Assembly (NCBI RefSeq): GCF_004307995.1
Contig: NZ_SIRE01000006.1
Location: 310,001 to 374,000 of the forward strand
Source: Paenibacillus thalictri
GTDB lineage: Bacteria; Bacillota; Bacilli; Paenibacillales; NBRC-103111
Reading direction: 5' to 3'
DNA length: 64,000 nt
The notes under the pieces are model-generated. The model saw only the letters and a program-made list of their open reading frames with translations, was not told the origin of the DNA and made no database searches. The translations under genes and the position numbers were made by a program. Each line of letters opens with the position of its first letter. Position 1 is the stretch's first letter. Positions 36,509-45,134 of this stretch are shown here, one piece after another.

Positions 36509-36735
36509 AAAGGAGCCCTCCCTGCTTGTAACGGGGCCATTGAAAAAGCAGCTTAAGTGAGCGAAATCATGCTGGAGAAGCGCCAGCGTTCGCTTTTGTC
36601 CCCGAATTTCACCTGCCGCAAGCAGGTACATTCAAGAAATTCGGGGACAATTGGCGATCGGAAGCATGATTCGCTCATGCAGCGTTCACTTTTTTCAGTG
36701 GCCTCGCTTGTAACGGGGAAGCGCTCCTTTTGTTT
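36509..36735 (+). terminator. Terminator interrupted by a MITE
   Basis: AAAGGAGC (36509-36516) and GCTCCTTT (36723-36730, followed by TGTTT) form a stem that would close a short loop if the 173-bp element at 36533-36705 and one copy of its 9-bp duplication were removed. It would be the terminator of the LTA-synthase-like gene. Confidence 0.7.
36533..36705 (+). mobile_element. MITE copy A, 173 bp
   Basis: Palindromic element with imperfect terminal inverted repeats (GGGGCCATTGAAAAAG and the reverse of CTTTTTTCAGTGGCCTC) and strong internal hairpins (GAGCGAAATCATGCT at 36559-36573 against 36663-36676; TTGTCCCCGAATT against AATTCGGGGACAA). It is flanked by the 9-bp direct repeat GCTTGTAAC (36524-36532 and 36706-36714). 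A second copy lies at 54554-54725 in the opposite orientation. It has no coding gene, so it is a non-autonomous element; the parent transposon is not in the window. Confidence 0.88.
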
Positions 36736-36840
36736 ACATCGGATGCGTGTCGCTTGGTAAGAGGATTTCATCTGAATGGACGTGATGAGGTGAATACGTA
36801 TAAGGCGGCGGGCGGGATACAAATGTTCATTGCCGTTCGA

Positions 36841-37044
36841 TTACGATGCGCAGGATAATGAAGCGGAGCCGGATGTTTGCCCGAAGTTGGCGGCTGCTCT
36901 TAACTCATCCAACAAGAGATCCAATTCTTTTTGCAGGGTGTGCAGTTCTGCGTAGTATTGTTTTTGCTTGGCATTTAACTCATAAGGCGTCATCTTGATG
37001 AATACGTTGTACTCCTCATTGCAGCTGTTCGCAGTAACTTCCAT
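36841..37044 (-). CDS. Small hypothetical protein
   Basis: Frame of 67 residues with AAGGAG nine bases before the ATG. The middle (about residues 20-52) is charged and helical with a heptad-like pattern, suggesting a short coiled coil; two cysteines lie at residues 8 and 65. No family is recognised. It stands alone between the MITE region and the LanFEG-type genes. Ribosome site and composition favour a real gene, but it could be spurious. Confidence 0.55.
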   Translation of the reverse strand: MEVTANSCNEEYNVFIKMTPYELNAKQKQYYAELHTLQKELDLLLDELRAAANFGQTSGSASLSCAS

Positions 37045-37221
37045 TCCTACCCGCTCCTTTTTTATAATCTCTCTATAAGGTTGATGGAGGTGCTAATGGA
37101 ATATTATTACACGAACCATAGGCCAGTCAATATAATTGATTAAATTTTCTGAAAATTAACAATTTGGTCAAACTTTGAAGCGGTTTCAGACACATTTTAC
37201 TGCAAAACAGTCATTTTTGCA

Positions 37222-37265
37222 CAAAACGAAACCCGCCACCAGCTTATGACCACTGATGGACGGGT
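37222..37265 (-). terminator. Terminator of the LanFEG-type operon
   Basis: On the minus strand ACCCGtCCATCAG (37265-37253) pairs with CTGGTGGCGGGT (37242-37231), then TTTCGTTTT. It begins 10 bp after the last permease gene. Confidence 0.65.
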
Positions 37266-37274
37266 GATCGCTGC

Positions 37275-38006
37275 CTATATTTCCTTCCGCTGAAAATAGG
37301 TCAAGCCGGCGGCTGCAAAAAGCACAAAACTGCCGGTTATAATAAACAGCAGCGTTTCGAATGAGACGTTAAACGCGCCGAAGTTTTTTGACGCCGCCGG
37401 AATCATCGACAACACCGGTTGGGCCCAAGGATAATAAGGCCCGTAGTCGGACGAGTTCACGATCAGCATGTTCGGAACCGTGAGGACGACATTCAACGCA
37501 AGCGGCGCTGCAAAGCTGGCCCAAGCAACGGAAACGAACAATTGCAGAGCGGCCAAAGGCAGCGATGCAATCCATCCCCCCAGCACGCTTTTCCATAAAA
37601 CAACCCACGGCACGGCCTCGTGAATGCCCCTTGCATACCCGACCGCCAGCAAGAAAGCAAGGAATAATAACTGCGTAAGCGCCAGGATCGCAACCACAAC
37701 CGCAAACTTCGCCGCATAAAGCGTCGTGCGGGACATCGGCAGCGACAACAACTGCTTCCAGCCGCCTCCGGCGTGCTCGTACCGGCATACAAATGCGGCG
37801 AAGACACCTGTCAGCAAAGGCAGAAACAATATGGCGTGCAGTACGGCCATAGACGCGAGCAACTGCTCCCATGCATGCGTTTCGTTTAACGTCTGGCCAA
37901 GTCCCGCCAAAGCCGAAAGCACCGGGCTGACAAAAACAAGCAGCCAAATGTTCGATTTGCGCATCTTGAGCCACTCGGAGCGTACGACATTAGCAAAGGT
38001 CCGCAT
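37275..38006 (-). CDS. ABC-2 permease, LanG/BcrB-like
   Basis: Protein of 243 residues with six predicted helices, of the ABC-2 family used by lantibiotic-immunity (LanE/LanG) and bacitracin-type exporters. The N-terminus (ANVVRSEWLKMRKSNIWLLVFVSPV) and the WKQLLSLPMSRTTLYAAKF stretch after helix 2 are typical. ATG at 38006 starts one base after the stop of the preceding permease; the earlier ATG abuts the ribosome site. With its paralogue and the ATPase it would form an exporter that removes an antimicrobial peptide from the membrane. Confidence 0.88.
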   Translation of the reverse strand: MRTFANVVRSEWLKMRKSNIWLLVFVSPVLSALAGLGQTLNETHAWEQLLASMAVLHAILFLPLLTGVFAAFVCRYEHAGGGWKQLLSLPMSRTTLYAAKFAVVVAILALTQLLFLAFLLAVGYARGIHEAVPWVVLWKSVLGGWIASLPLAALQLFVSVAWASFAAPLALNVVLTVPNMLIVNSSDYGPYYPWAQPVLSMIPAASKNFGAFNVSFETLLFIITGSFVLFAAAGLTYFQRKEI

Positions 38007-38007
38007 G

Positions 38008-38721
38008 TTAGTCCACATCCTTTCTTGTGAAATGGACGATGCCGACGGCCAATATCACAGCTCCGGCAGCTGCGCCGGCATAAACCGAATGTTCCGGCTG
38101 GAGGGCTCCGCCGGCTAACAAAGGCCATTTCCACAACAGCCAGTCCGGCAGCATCATGGAAAACGGAGAGAACACCGCGCCGACAATACCGAAGGTTAAC
38201 GGAACGGCTTGATTCCTCATCGTGACCGACAACCAAATTTGCAGCGCCACGATAGGCAAAGCGGCTATAAACGGATAAAAACTCATTTGCAAAATGCCGG
38301 ACAGCGAAAAATCCGCGCCAAACCGCAGCGCAATTCCTAATCCGATCGTACCAACCGCAAGCAGCAAACATGACACGCAGAGCAGCATGACACACAGCGC
38401 AAATTTGGCAAAAAATACGTCGGCCCGAGAAATCGGCAGCGCCAGCAATTGCTTCCACGCATGGGTCTGATGCTCAATATTGGCAATCATGGAGGCTACA
38501 ATCGTTATCCCGAGCAGCAGCGTGATCGGAACAAGAAATTGAATCTCGCCGGTCAAACCGCGCCATAGATCGTTAGCGTACCGCCCTGTCAAATAATCGT
38601 AACGCAGGCCAAAATTGACGGCTTCCAGCGTTATGATACCGACGGGTCCAAGAAAGATCAGAAACCATATCGCCTTCCGGCGCATTTTCAGCAAATCGGC
38701 GGACAGCAAACGTGTGATCAT
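38008..38721 (-). CDS. ABC-2 permease, LanE/BcrB-like
   Basis: Protein of 237 residues with six helices and the same layout as the downstream permease: LSADLLKMRRKAIWFLIFLGP at the start, HAWKQLLALPISRADVFFAKF after helix 2. The two are paralogues, as expected for LanE and LanG. Its start overlaps the ATPase stop by four bases. No lanthipeptide precursor or modification gene is nearby, so the system looks like stand-alone resistance. Confidence 0.88.
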   Translation of the reverse strand: MITRLLSADLLKMRRKAIWFLIFLGPVGIITLEAVNFGLRYDYLTGRYANDLWRGLTGEIQFLVPITLLLGITIVASMIANIEHQTHAWKQLLALPISRADVFFAKFALCVMLLCVSCLLLAVGTIGLGIALRFGADFSLSGILQMSFYPFIAALPIVALQIWLSVTMRNQAVPLTFGIVGAVFSPFSMMLPDWLLWKWPLLAGGALQPEHSVYAGAAAGAVILAVGIVHFTRKDVD

Positions 38722-39632
38722 AAGCTTGTCCCCTCTCCCACCATTTCGATGAAAATGTCCTCGAGTGATTTTTTCACCTCTTCAACGCGATAGATGGCAT
38801 GACGGGCATAAACCAGCTGCTCCACGACATCGGAGACGATATCATCGGAAACATGATCTAGCAGCAGCTCAGCATCGCGAAGTTCCGCGCGGCACCCCAT
38901 CGACAGTACGGTTTGCAGCGCATTGTCGGGCGAAGACACAATGAGGCGAATTTTACTGTTGGACCGCTGCCGGAGCGTTTCGATCGGCGCTTGGAACACC
39001 AGCGCCCCGTCGCGGATGACACCGACTTTGGTCGCCATTTGTTCCACCTCGCTGAGCAAATGGCTGGATACCATCACCGTAATGCCGTGCTGCTTCGGCA
39101 TTTCCTTAATCAGCTCACGGATTTCCAGTATTCCGGAAGGATCCAGTCCGTTCGTCGGCTCGTCCAGCACAAGCAGCTCCGGATTGCCCAGCAGCGCGGC
39201 CGCTATGCCCAGCCGCTGCTTCATGCCAAGCGAATACCCTTTGACCGGACGTTTCGCTTCTTTGCTCAGACGGACTATGCCAAGCACCTCGTCAATCCGC
39301 GATTTCGGCACGCCGAGAATGCAGCGGATCGCCTCCAAATTTTCATAAGCCGTCAAATGGCCGTAATACGACGGATATTCGACCAGCGAGCCCACCTTGC
39401 GCAAAATCGCCAGCTTTTCTTTCTGCAAATCTTTTCCGAATATGCTGATCGATCCTTTGGTCGGCTTGATTAATCCGAGCAGCATGCGGATCGTCGTTGT
39501 TTTGCCGGCGCCGTTGGGCCCCAGAAAACCGTAAATATCGCCTCTGCCGATTTCCAGATTCACTTTGTCCACCGCTATGCGGGAGCGGTAATGTTTGGAC
39601 AATTGATAAGTTTGAACTACGTATTCGCTCAT
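38718..39632 (-). CDS. ABC transporter ATP-binding protein, LanF/BcrA-like
   Basis: Protein of 304 residues: ABC domain (about 6-215) with Walker A GPNGAGKTT, signature YSLGMKQRLGIA (the LGMKQ form of this group), Walker B LLVLDEPTNGLDP, and a C-terminal extension of about 85 residues typical of LanF/BcrA ATPases. It powers the two permeases downstream. It starts 61 bp after the sensor kinase gene, so the two-component system and the exporter are probably one operon. Confidence 0.93.
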   Translation of the reverse strand: MSEYVVQTYQLSKHYRSRIAVDKVNLEIGRGDIYGFLGPNGAGKTTTIRMLLGLIKPTKGSISIFGKDLQKEKLAILRKVGSLVEYPSYYGHLTAYENLEAIRCILGVPKSRIDEVLGIVRLSKEAKRPVKGYSLGMKQRLGIAAALLGNPELLVLDEPTNGLDPSGILEIRELIKEMPKQHGITVMVSSHLLSEVEQMATKVGVIRDGALVFQAPIETLRQRSNSKIRLIVSSPDNALQTVLSMGCRAELRDAELLLDHVSDDIVSDVVEQLVYARHAIYRVEEVKKSLEDIFIEMVGEGTSL

Positions 39633-39692
39633 CTTTGATCACCCCGCTATATATCGTAGCGGCCGCAGGTTAAAAAGAAAGGAGCGTTTTGT

Positions 39693-41096
39693 TTAAATTT
39701 TGTTTAAGATTTTCGGGGAAATATACATGCTGGTGCCGTGAACCGTACTGACAATCTCCCAATTCAGGTTCATTTCCCGTGCCATTAACGAGACGATCGA
39801 CAAGCCGATACCGGCTCCTTTGTCGGCAGATTGCGACTCGATACCCGGTCCTTTGTCTTGAATCACAACAGCGCTCCCCTCCTCCGCTTGCTCTATACGA
39901 ACACCCACGTAACGCCCGGTTTTGGCGTGCCGGACGATATTCTGAAAAATATTATCCAATATTCGCGAGAACCACTGCGGATCGACCTGCCAATATACGG
40001 CATGATCCGGCAAGCTCACATCCGCCGCGATGCCTTCTTTCTCAAATACGGGATACCATGAAGCGACGGAAGTGCGCAGCAGCCGGATGACATCCGTTTC
40101 TTTCAGCTCCAATGGATATTTCCCCGCCGACAAAAGCGTATACGACATCAAATTTTCGATCAGGCGCGCCAAATCGTCAATTTTCAGATCGATCAATTCA
40201 AGCGAAGCTTTGCCTTTGTCCGTTAACGGTTCTTTATGCAAAGAATAAGCGTGTCCGCGGATTGTAGTCAGCGGCGTGCGGATGTCGTGCGACAAATTGG
40301 CGATCAGCTGCTTGCGCAAATGTTCTTCTTCTTTCTCCCGTTGTCTGCCGCTTGTCAATTCATCGATCATATGATTAAAAGCCCGCTCCAATTGGCCGAT
40401 CTCATCTTGTTTATGCACGGAAACCGCCTCCGGAATGCCGGTATCGTCCGTCTCCGTCATCGCTTCCTGCAAATGCACAAGCCGCTTGCGGATTTTATAA
40501 AAAAACATCCAAGATGCAAAAAGAAAAAAGGCCAAAATGCTTAAAATAATGGCGATCAGAATCCGGCTGTCCGATTGCTCGAAGCGGACCGGCTTCATAA
40601 GCGAACGGGCCACTTGAATGGTCATAAACCCTTGCTCCGGCTTTTCGCCGATAAAAGCGACCACCGTAAACGGGTCGCCGTCGGTGCTGGCTTTCATAAA
40701 TTGAATGCTGTCTGCTGCCGTCCATTGCCGCGGCAAAGCCGTCTGCTCGGGGAGCATCAGCTTTGTTGCGCCGGTTCCATCCACCCAAAACATCGACGCC
40801 AGCGGATAACGCTGCTTTAACGACTTGAGCTGCTTGTCGATCGTTTCTGCATCGGCTCCGTTTAGCTTCTCCGCTTCATTATGCCACATGGTTTGGATCG
40901 TGCCGCTATTTGCGTAAATGTTGTTTTCGGTTGGGATGCCGGTAAACATCCTGGGCACAGAATAAACGGCCAATGAAGAGACCATAATGATCGGCCATAT
41001 CATGACCGCAATCACAATAATCAATAAATATTTGGCCAGCAATGAATGACGGAATTTCATTTCTGTCCGGAATTTCATTTTCCTTCCGAATATCAT
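39693..41096 (-). CDS. Sensor histidine kinase (HPK1 type)
   Basis: Protein of 467 residues. Helix 1 (about 20-47), an extracellular domain of about 130 residues (48-178), helix 2 (about 179-200), HAMP (about 200-255), dimerisation domain with His270 in ANLSHDIRTPLT, and the ATPase domain (about 355-465) with DNIFQNIVRHA, KGPGI and GIGLSIV. It overlaps the regulator gene by four bases and precedes the LanFEG-type exporter. A large extracellular domain sets it apart from BceS-type kinases, which sense through their transporter, so it probably senses its signal directly. Confidence 0.93.
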   Translation of the reverse strand: MIFGRKMKFRTEMKFRHSLLAKYLLIIVIAVMIWPIIMVSSLAVYSVPRMFTGIPTENNIYANSGTIQTMWHNEAEKLNGADAETIDKQLKSLKQRYPLASMFWVDGTGATKLMLPEQTALPRQWTAADSIQFMKASTDGDPFTVVAFIGEKPEQGFMTIQVARSLMKPVRFEQSDSRILIAIILSILAFFLFASWMFFYKIRKRLVHLQEAMTETDDTGIPEAVSVHKQDEIGQLERAFNHMIDELTSGRQREKEEEHLRKQLIANLSHDIRTPLTTIRGHAYSLHKEPLTDKGKASLELIDLKIDDLARLIENLMSYTLLSAGKYPLELKETDVIRLLRTSVASWYPVFEKEGIAADVSLPDHAVYWQVDPQWFSRILDNIFQNIVRHAKTGRYVGVRIEQAEEGSAVVIQDKGPGIESQSADKGAGIGLSIVSLMAREMNLNWEIVSTVHGTSMYISPKILNKI

Positions 41097-41767
41097 GGCT
41101 TCACCCGGTATCCGATACCGCGGATCGTTTCGATAATTTCCGGATTTCCCGGATCGCTTTCGATTTTTTCACGAAGATGGCGGATATGCACCATAAGCGT
41201 TTTATCGCCTTCGATGTAGGGCTCGCCCCACACCGCTTCGAATATCTGTTCTTTCGTTAAAATTTGATTCGAGTGGCGCAGCAAATACGAGAAAATTTGA
41301 AACTGCTTGCCCGTTAAAATGATTTCTTCATCGTTACGCGTATCAATCATCCGGTTTTCTTCCGGAAACACCTGCAAATGGCGCAGTTGAACAACCGCCG
41401 AAGTCGATTTTTCAGCGCGCCTCAGCAGTACTTCAATCCGTGCCGCCAGCTCATCGGGATGGAACGGCTTGGTCACGTAATCGTCGGCGAAATGCAGCCC
41501 GTGCAGCTTGTCCTCTATCGAGGCCCTTGCGGACAACATCAAAATCGGGACATGCGGATATTCCTTCTTCATCCGCTGCCCAACCGTAAATCCGTCGAGT
41601 CCCGGCAGCATGACATCCATCAGTACAAGGTCGGTATGGGGCATATGTTCGCCGGCCCGATCGCCGGATGTCAGCCATACGACTTGGTAACCGCGATCGC
41701 TCAAATCGCCTTGCAGCCATTTGCCGATGTCCGGATCGTCTTCGATATATAAAAGATTTCGATTCAT
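41093..41767 (-). CDS. OmpR/PhoB-family response regulator
   Basis: Protein of 224 residues: receiver (about 3-115) with Asp51 in LMDVMLPGLDGF and switch region VTKPFHPDELAARI, then a winged-helix DNA-binding domain (about 130-222, ILTGKQFQIFSYLLRHSNQILT, then HIRHLREKIE). It is first in the operon with its kinase and the LanFEG-type exporter and likely activates it. ATG at 41767 lies six to seven bases after GGAAGG; the longer upstream frame has no ribosome site. Confidence 0.94.
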   Translation of the reverse strand: MNRNLLYIEDDPDIGKWLQGDLSDRGYQVVWLTSGDRAGEHMPHTDLVLMDVMLPGLDGFTVGQRMKKEYPHVPILMLSARASIEDKLHGLHFADDYVTKPFHPDELAARIEVLLRRAEKSTSAVVQLRHLQVFPEENRMIDTRNDEEIILTGKQFQIFSYLLRHSNQILTKEQIFEAVWGEPYIEGDKTLMVHIRHLREKIESDPGNPEIIETIRGIGYRVKP

Positions 41768-41845
41768 GAAGGGCCTTCCTTTCCCTTTAACATATGAACA
41801 GAGTATACCATGCCGGGGCAGGCAAACCATACATGTTGGCAATGC

Positions 41846-41872
41846 AAAAAGGATGGCCTTTTAGGCCACCCC
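41846..41872 (-). terminator. Terminator of the aldo/keto reductase gene
   Basis: GGaTGGCCT (41851-41859) pairs with AGGCCAcCC (41863-41871); on the minus strand five T follow. Confidence 0.8.
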
Positions 41873-41914
41873 TTGTAAATCCAGCATCCATGTTCGGTTA
41901 AATAAATATCCGTT

Positions 41915-42850
41915 TTACGCCTGTGCATCAATAATAGCGAGCACTTGGCCGCTGACTTCATTTAAAGCCTGCAGCTCGTCCGCGGATAAGCTGATCCCCA
42001 CCGAATCGGCGTTTTCTTGCAAATGTTTGACACTTTGCGTTCCGACAATTGCGGTAGTCAAGCCTTCGCGGTGCAGCAGCCAGCTGATGGCGATTTGGGA
42101 AATCGCCGCTCCCTTGGCGTCGGCAATTTCTTTCAGTTTCTCCAGCAGCGCTTTTTCCGCTTCGATATGTTCCGGCAGGAACAACCGGCGGGTGCGGCGG
42201 AAATCGTTTTCCTCAATGTGCTTGTCGCCAAAATGGAAGGCGCCGGTCAGAATGCCTTTGGCAATCGAGCTGTAACTCATGATGCCGATGCCGTTGTCCC
42301 GGCAGTAAGGCAGCACTTCTTGCTCAATGCCGCGGTGCAGCAGGCTGAATTCGGGCTGGATGATGTCGATTTGGGCGATCTGCGATGCTTCCCGCAACTG
42401 CTCGATCGAGAAATTCGACACGCCGATGGCGCGGATCAAACCTTCCTCTTTCAACTTGTTGAACTCGGCTAACGTATCGGCCACCGGCACCTCAAAGCTT
42501 GGCCAATGTATGTAATAAATATCGATATAATCGGTTTTGAGCCGCTGCAAACTTGCTTCCGCAGATTTTCTCACATCGGCGGGAGCCAGATTCGCGCGGC
42601 TGACTTTGGTTGAGATCACGCAATCTTTGCGGATCCCTTCAAGAGCAGCCCCGACGATTTCCTCGGAATGGCCGTTGCCATACCCTTCCGCCGTATCAAA
42701 CGTCGTTATGCCCATATCAAAAGCGGCGCGCAGCACCTGCTTATTGTTTTCATCGCTCGTAAATTCCCACGGGCCGCCGCCAAGCTCCCAGCAGCCAAAA
42801 GTCAGTGCTGAAACCTGAATGCCCGATTTTCCAAGATCACGATAATTCAT
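41915..42850 (-). CDS. Aldo/keto reductase
   Basis: Protein of 311 residues with the (beta/alpha)8 fold. Catalytic tetrad: Asp52 and Tyr57 (FDTAEGYG), Lys82 (STKVS), His115 (YIHWPS). NADP-contact motifs include GVSNFS, PEFSLLHRG and the GTQSVKHLQENADS loop. It reduces an aldehyde or ketone, or oxidises the alcohol, with NAD(P)H; the substrate is unknown. ATG at 42850, 48 bp after the iron-alcohol-dehydrogenase-like gene on the same strand, so both probably form a two-gene unit. Confidence 0.93.
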   Translation of the reverse strand: MNYRDLGKSGIQVSALTFGCWELGGGPWEFTSDENNKQVLRAAFDMGITTFDTAEGYGNGHSEEIVGAALEGIRKDCVISTKVSRANLAPADVRKSAEASLQRLKTDYIDIYYIHWPSFEVPVADTLAEFNKLKEEGLIRAIGVSNFSIEQLREASQIAQIDIIQPEFSLLHRGIEQEVLPYCRDNGIGIMSYSSIAKGILTGAFHFGDKHIEENDFRRTRRLFLPEHIEAEKALLEKLKEIADAKGAAISQIAISWLLHREGLTTAIVGTQSVKHLQENADSVGISLSADELQALNEVSGQVLAIIDAQA

Positions 42851-42898
42851 CCGATATGTCCTCCTTATGATTTACAGCTTCGTTAGGCCCCGCTTTCC

Positions 42899-43984
42899 TT
42901 ACCACAGCTCTACACGCCGAATCGCTTCAATAACCGATTCCTCGGTAACTGCAAACGGCATATTGCCCATTGTCCCATCCGGGGACAAAGCCACCTTGGC
43001 CATGTTGTCCCAATCTTGCGGAGTCAACTCCCGTTCGATGCCAAGCTCCCGCAGTTTGAGCGGCAGGCCGATTTCTTTATAGAAATCGAGCAGCTCGGCA
43101 ATTTCGGCTGTTGGACGATTCTCCAGCGCAAGCTGGACAAGGATCCCGTATGCGACCTTCTCGCCATGATAAGCATGATGCGTATCGGGAATCGCGGTTA
43201 AACCGTTATGCACCGCATGGGCCGCCGCCGACCGGCAGTTGTCTTCGCCAAGCCCGCCGACAATACCGCTGAACAAAATGACGGCGTCGATGACTTGTGC
43301 CAGCGCATCGCTCGCTTTGCCTTCGCGGGCGTCTGCAACCGCTTGTTTGCTGTGAGCAATTAACGTGTCGAAACAAAGTTTCGCTGCTTGCAATCCGCCG
43401 ATGGTCGGTAAATTATGCGGTTTGCCCGTTGCCGAAGCGGTCGCCTCATACCACTTGGCGATCGTATCGCCTATCCCGGCCACGAGATAACGGACCGGCG
43501 CAGCAGCGAGCAGCTCCGTATCAACCAGCGTCAGCAGCGAATTTCTGTAAAACACCGGAAAATCGACATATACGCCTTCGTCGGTGTACATCACCGACAA
43601 ATTCGTCACCGCAGCGCATTGCGCCGCCAGTGTCGGTATCGTGACCAGCGGAATGTTCATATCGTTGCTTAATTTTTTGGCGGTATCGATAACCTTGCCG
43701 GCGCCAACGCCAACGATCAATTCCACTCCAGGCCCAACAAGCTCTTGCAGTCTGGCGACTTCCGCATAAGAACACTCTCCACGATAAGGAGCTACCTCGT
43801 AGGCCACTTCCGCCTCATCCAGACTTTGGCTCAAAGCTTCTCCTGCCTGATTCCACGATTTCGTACCGGTTACAATAAAAATCCGTTTCCCGTAACGCGC
43901 GATCCATTCCCCCGCTGTCCGCAATAAGCCGGGTTCTTGGATGTATGCGTTTGGTGTCCCTGCTACAAAATGTACTCCGTTCAA
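42899..43984 (-). CDS. Iron-containing alcohol dehydrogenase family, HcxA/YbdH-like (glycerol-dehydrogenase superfamily)
   Basis: Protein of 361 residues. NAD-binding loop IVGVGAGKVIDTAK, TIPTLAAQCAAVTNLSVMYTDEG, metal region LVAGIGDTIAKWYEA (Asp ligand) and two histidines in AHAVHNGL and HGEKVAYG. The pattern is closer to E. coli YbdH/HcxA, a hydroxycarboxylate dehydrogenase, than to classical GldA, from memory of the motifs. The TTG at 43984 is chosen since GGAGG precedes it by eight bases; an ATG at 44011 would put that site inside the gene. It leads a unit with the aldo/keto reductase. Confidence 0.88.
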   Translation of the reverse strand: MNGVHFVAGTPNAYIQEPGLLRTAGEWIARYGKRIFIVTGTKSWNQAGEALSQSLDEAEVAYEVAPYRGECSYAEVARLQELVGPGVELIVGVGAGKVIDTAKKLSNDMNIPLVTIPTLAAQCAAVTNLSVMYTDEGVYVDFPVFYRNSLLTLVDTELLAAAPVRYLVAGIGDTIAKWYEATASATGKPHNLPTIGGLQAAKLCFDTLIAHSKQAVADAREGKASDALAQVIDAVILFSGIVGGLGEDNCRSAAAHAVHNGLTAIPDTHHAYHGEKVAYGILVQLALENRPTAEIAELLDFYKEIGLPLKLRELGIERELTPQDWDNMAKVALSPDGTMGNMPFAVTEESVIEAIRRVELW

Positions 43985-44067
43985 TGGGTTCTCCTCCGTT
44001 TCATCCCCCATTATAACGCGAACGGAGCCGAACGAACAGCACTTACCTATTTTATAGTTCCTTTACT

Positions 44068-44284
44068 AGTCTGTAGGGCGGATCCATTTTGTGAATATTT
44101 ATTCATTCGGTTATGAAGGGTAAGGGAATGGTACGGAAAGCTTGCGTCCGCCTTGAAAACCGTGTTTTTACCGCAAGGTAAATTCAAAATAAACACGGTT
44201 TTCACGAGCGGTGGAGTGCCATCCCTTTTCCGTAATAACCGCAGCATGAATAAATATTCACGATTTTTCTCCGCCCCACAGACT
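44068..44284. repeat. Palindromic repeat element, about 217 bp
   Basis: Terminal inverted repeats AGTCTGTAGGGCGGA (from 44068) and TCCGCCCCACAGACT (ending 44284), then long complementary inner arms GTGAATATTTATTCAT / ATGAATAAATATTCAC and GGTTAT / ATAACC, with a central hairpin AAAACCGTGTTT / AAACACGGTTTT. No clear target duplication. It begins right at the stop of the permease gene and may act as its terminator. It is unrelated to the MITE at 36533. Confidence 0.75.
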
Positions 44285-44285
44285 C

Positions 44286-45131
44286 CTACCCCTTCAACCC
44301 GCTTGTGCTGATGCCTTCCACGATGAATCTTTGGAAAATGAAAAACACCACACAAATCGGCACAAGCGACAGCGTCGACATCGCAAACATCCCGCCCCAG
44401 TTGTTGACCGCTTCGCCGTCAAGGAACAGCTTTAAGGCCAGCGAAACCGGGTACAGCTCCGGTCTGTTCAGATATAACAGCGGATTGATGAAGTCGTCCC
44501 AGCGCCAATAGAAAGAGAAAATCGCCGAAGTCATCAAAGCCGGCACAATCAACGGCACGACAACGCGGAAAAATATGCCGAATCTGCTGCAACCGTCCAT
44601 TTTAGCCGCCTCGTCCAATTCCTGCGGGATTGTCCGGATAAACTGCATAATGAGGAATATAAAAAACGGAGTGCCGAAGTAGTTCGGAACGATAATCGGT
44701 TTAAACGATCCCAGCCATTCGAGTTTGGCAAACATAACGTACTGAGGGATGACGGTCACGTCATGCGGCAGCATCATGGTCCCCATGGCACAAGTAAACC
44801 AGATGTTTTTTCCTTTGAACGGAATCCGCGCGAAGCCGTACGCGACTAGCGCCGAAGACACGACTGCGCCAATCGTTGAAAGCACAACAATAAAAAGCGA
44901 GTTGGCAAAAAAAGTAGCAAACGTGTTGCTGCCGAATCCTTTCCAGCCTGTGGCGTAATTACTCCATTGCACTTCGCCGGGGATTAAGCTGTAAGCCTTA
45001 ATAAATATTTCGCTATTGGGTTTAAGCGAGCTGGCGGCGAGCCATAGAATAGGGTAAAGCATGACGATAGCCAAAGCGCTGACGACAATGTGGTAGACAT
45101 ATTGATTAAGTTTGACATTCCCGATTCGCAT
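44286..45131 (-). CDS. Carbohydrate ABC transporter permease, MalG type
   Basis: Protein of 281 residues with six helices. The EAA loop reads [24 protein letters not shown] (about 182-205). It pairs with the MalF-type permease 3 bp upstream and takes substrate from the binding protein at 46155-47513. No ATPase gene is in the cluster; a shared MsmX/UgpC-type ATPase encoded elsewhere is usual in Firmicutes. Start ATG at 45131. Confidence 0.94.
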   Translation of the reverse strand: MRIGNVKLNQYVYHIVVSALAIVMLYPILWLAASSLKPNSEIFIKAYSLIPGEVQWSNYATGWKGFGSNTFATFFANSLFIVVLSTIGAVVSSALVAYGFARIPFKGKNIWFTCAMGTMMLPHDVTVIPQYVMFAKLEWLGSFKPIIVPNYFGTPFFIFLIMQFIRTIPQELDEAAKMDGCSRFGIFFRVVVPLIVPALMTSAIFSFYWRWDDFINPLLYLNRPELYPVSLALKLFLDGEAVNNWGGMFAMSTLSLVPICVVFFIFQRFIVEGISTSGLKG

Positions 45132-45134
45132 GCG

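Noticed and set aside
36557..36760. Frame of 67 codons on the plus strand, partly matching one at 54601-54831
   Set aside because: Both lie within the two MITE copies; similarity is explained by the repeat, and there is no ribosome site.
37176..37191. cre-like TTTGAAGCGGTTTCAG
   Set aside because: Two fixed positions mismatch and it lies about 130 bp from the nearest start, so it was left out.
37275..41767. Lantibiotic biosynthesis cluster
   Set aside because: Only exporter and two-component genes are present; no precursor, LanB/C/M or protease gene was found.
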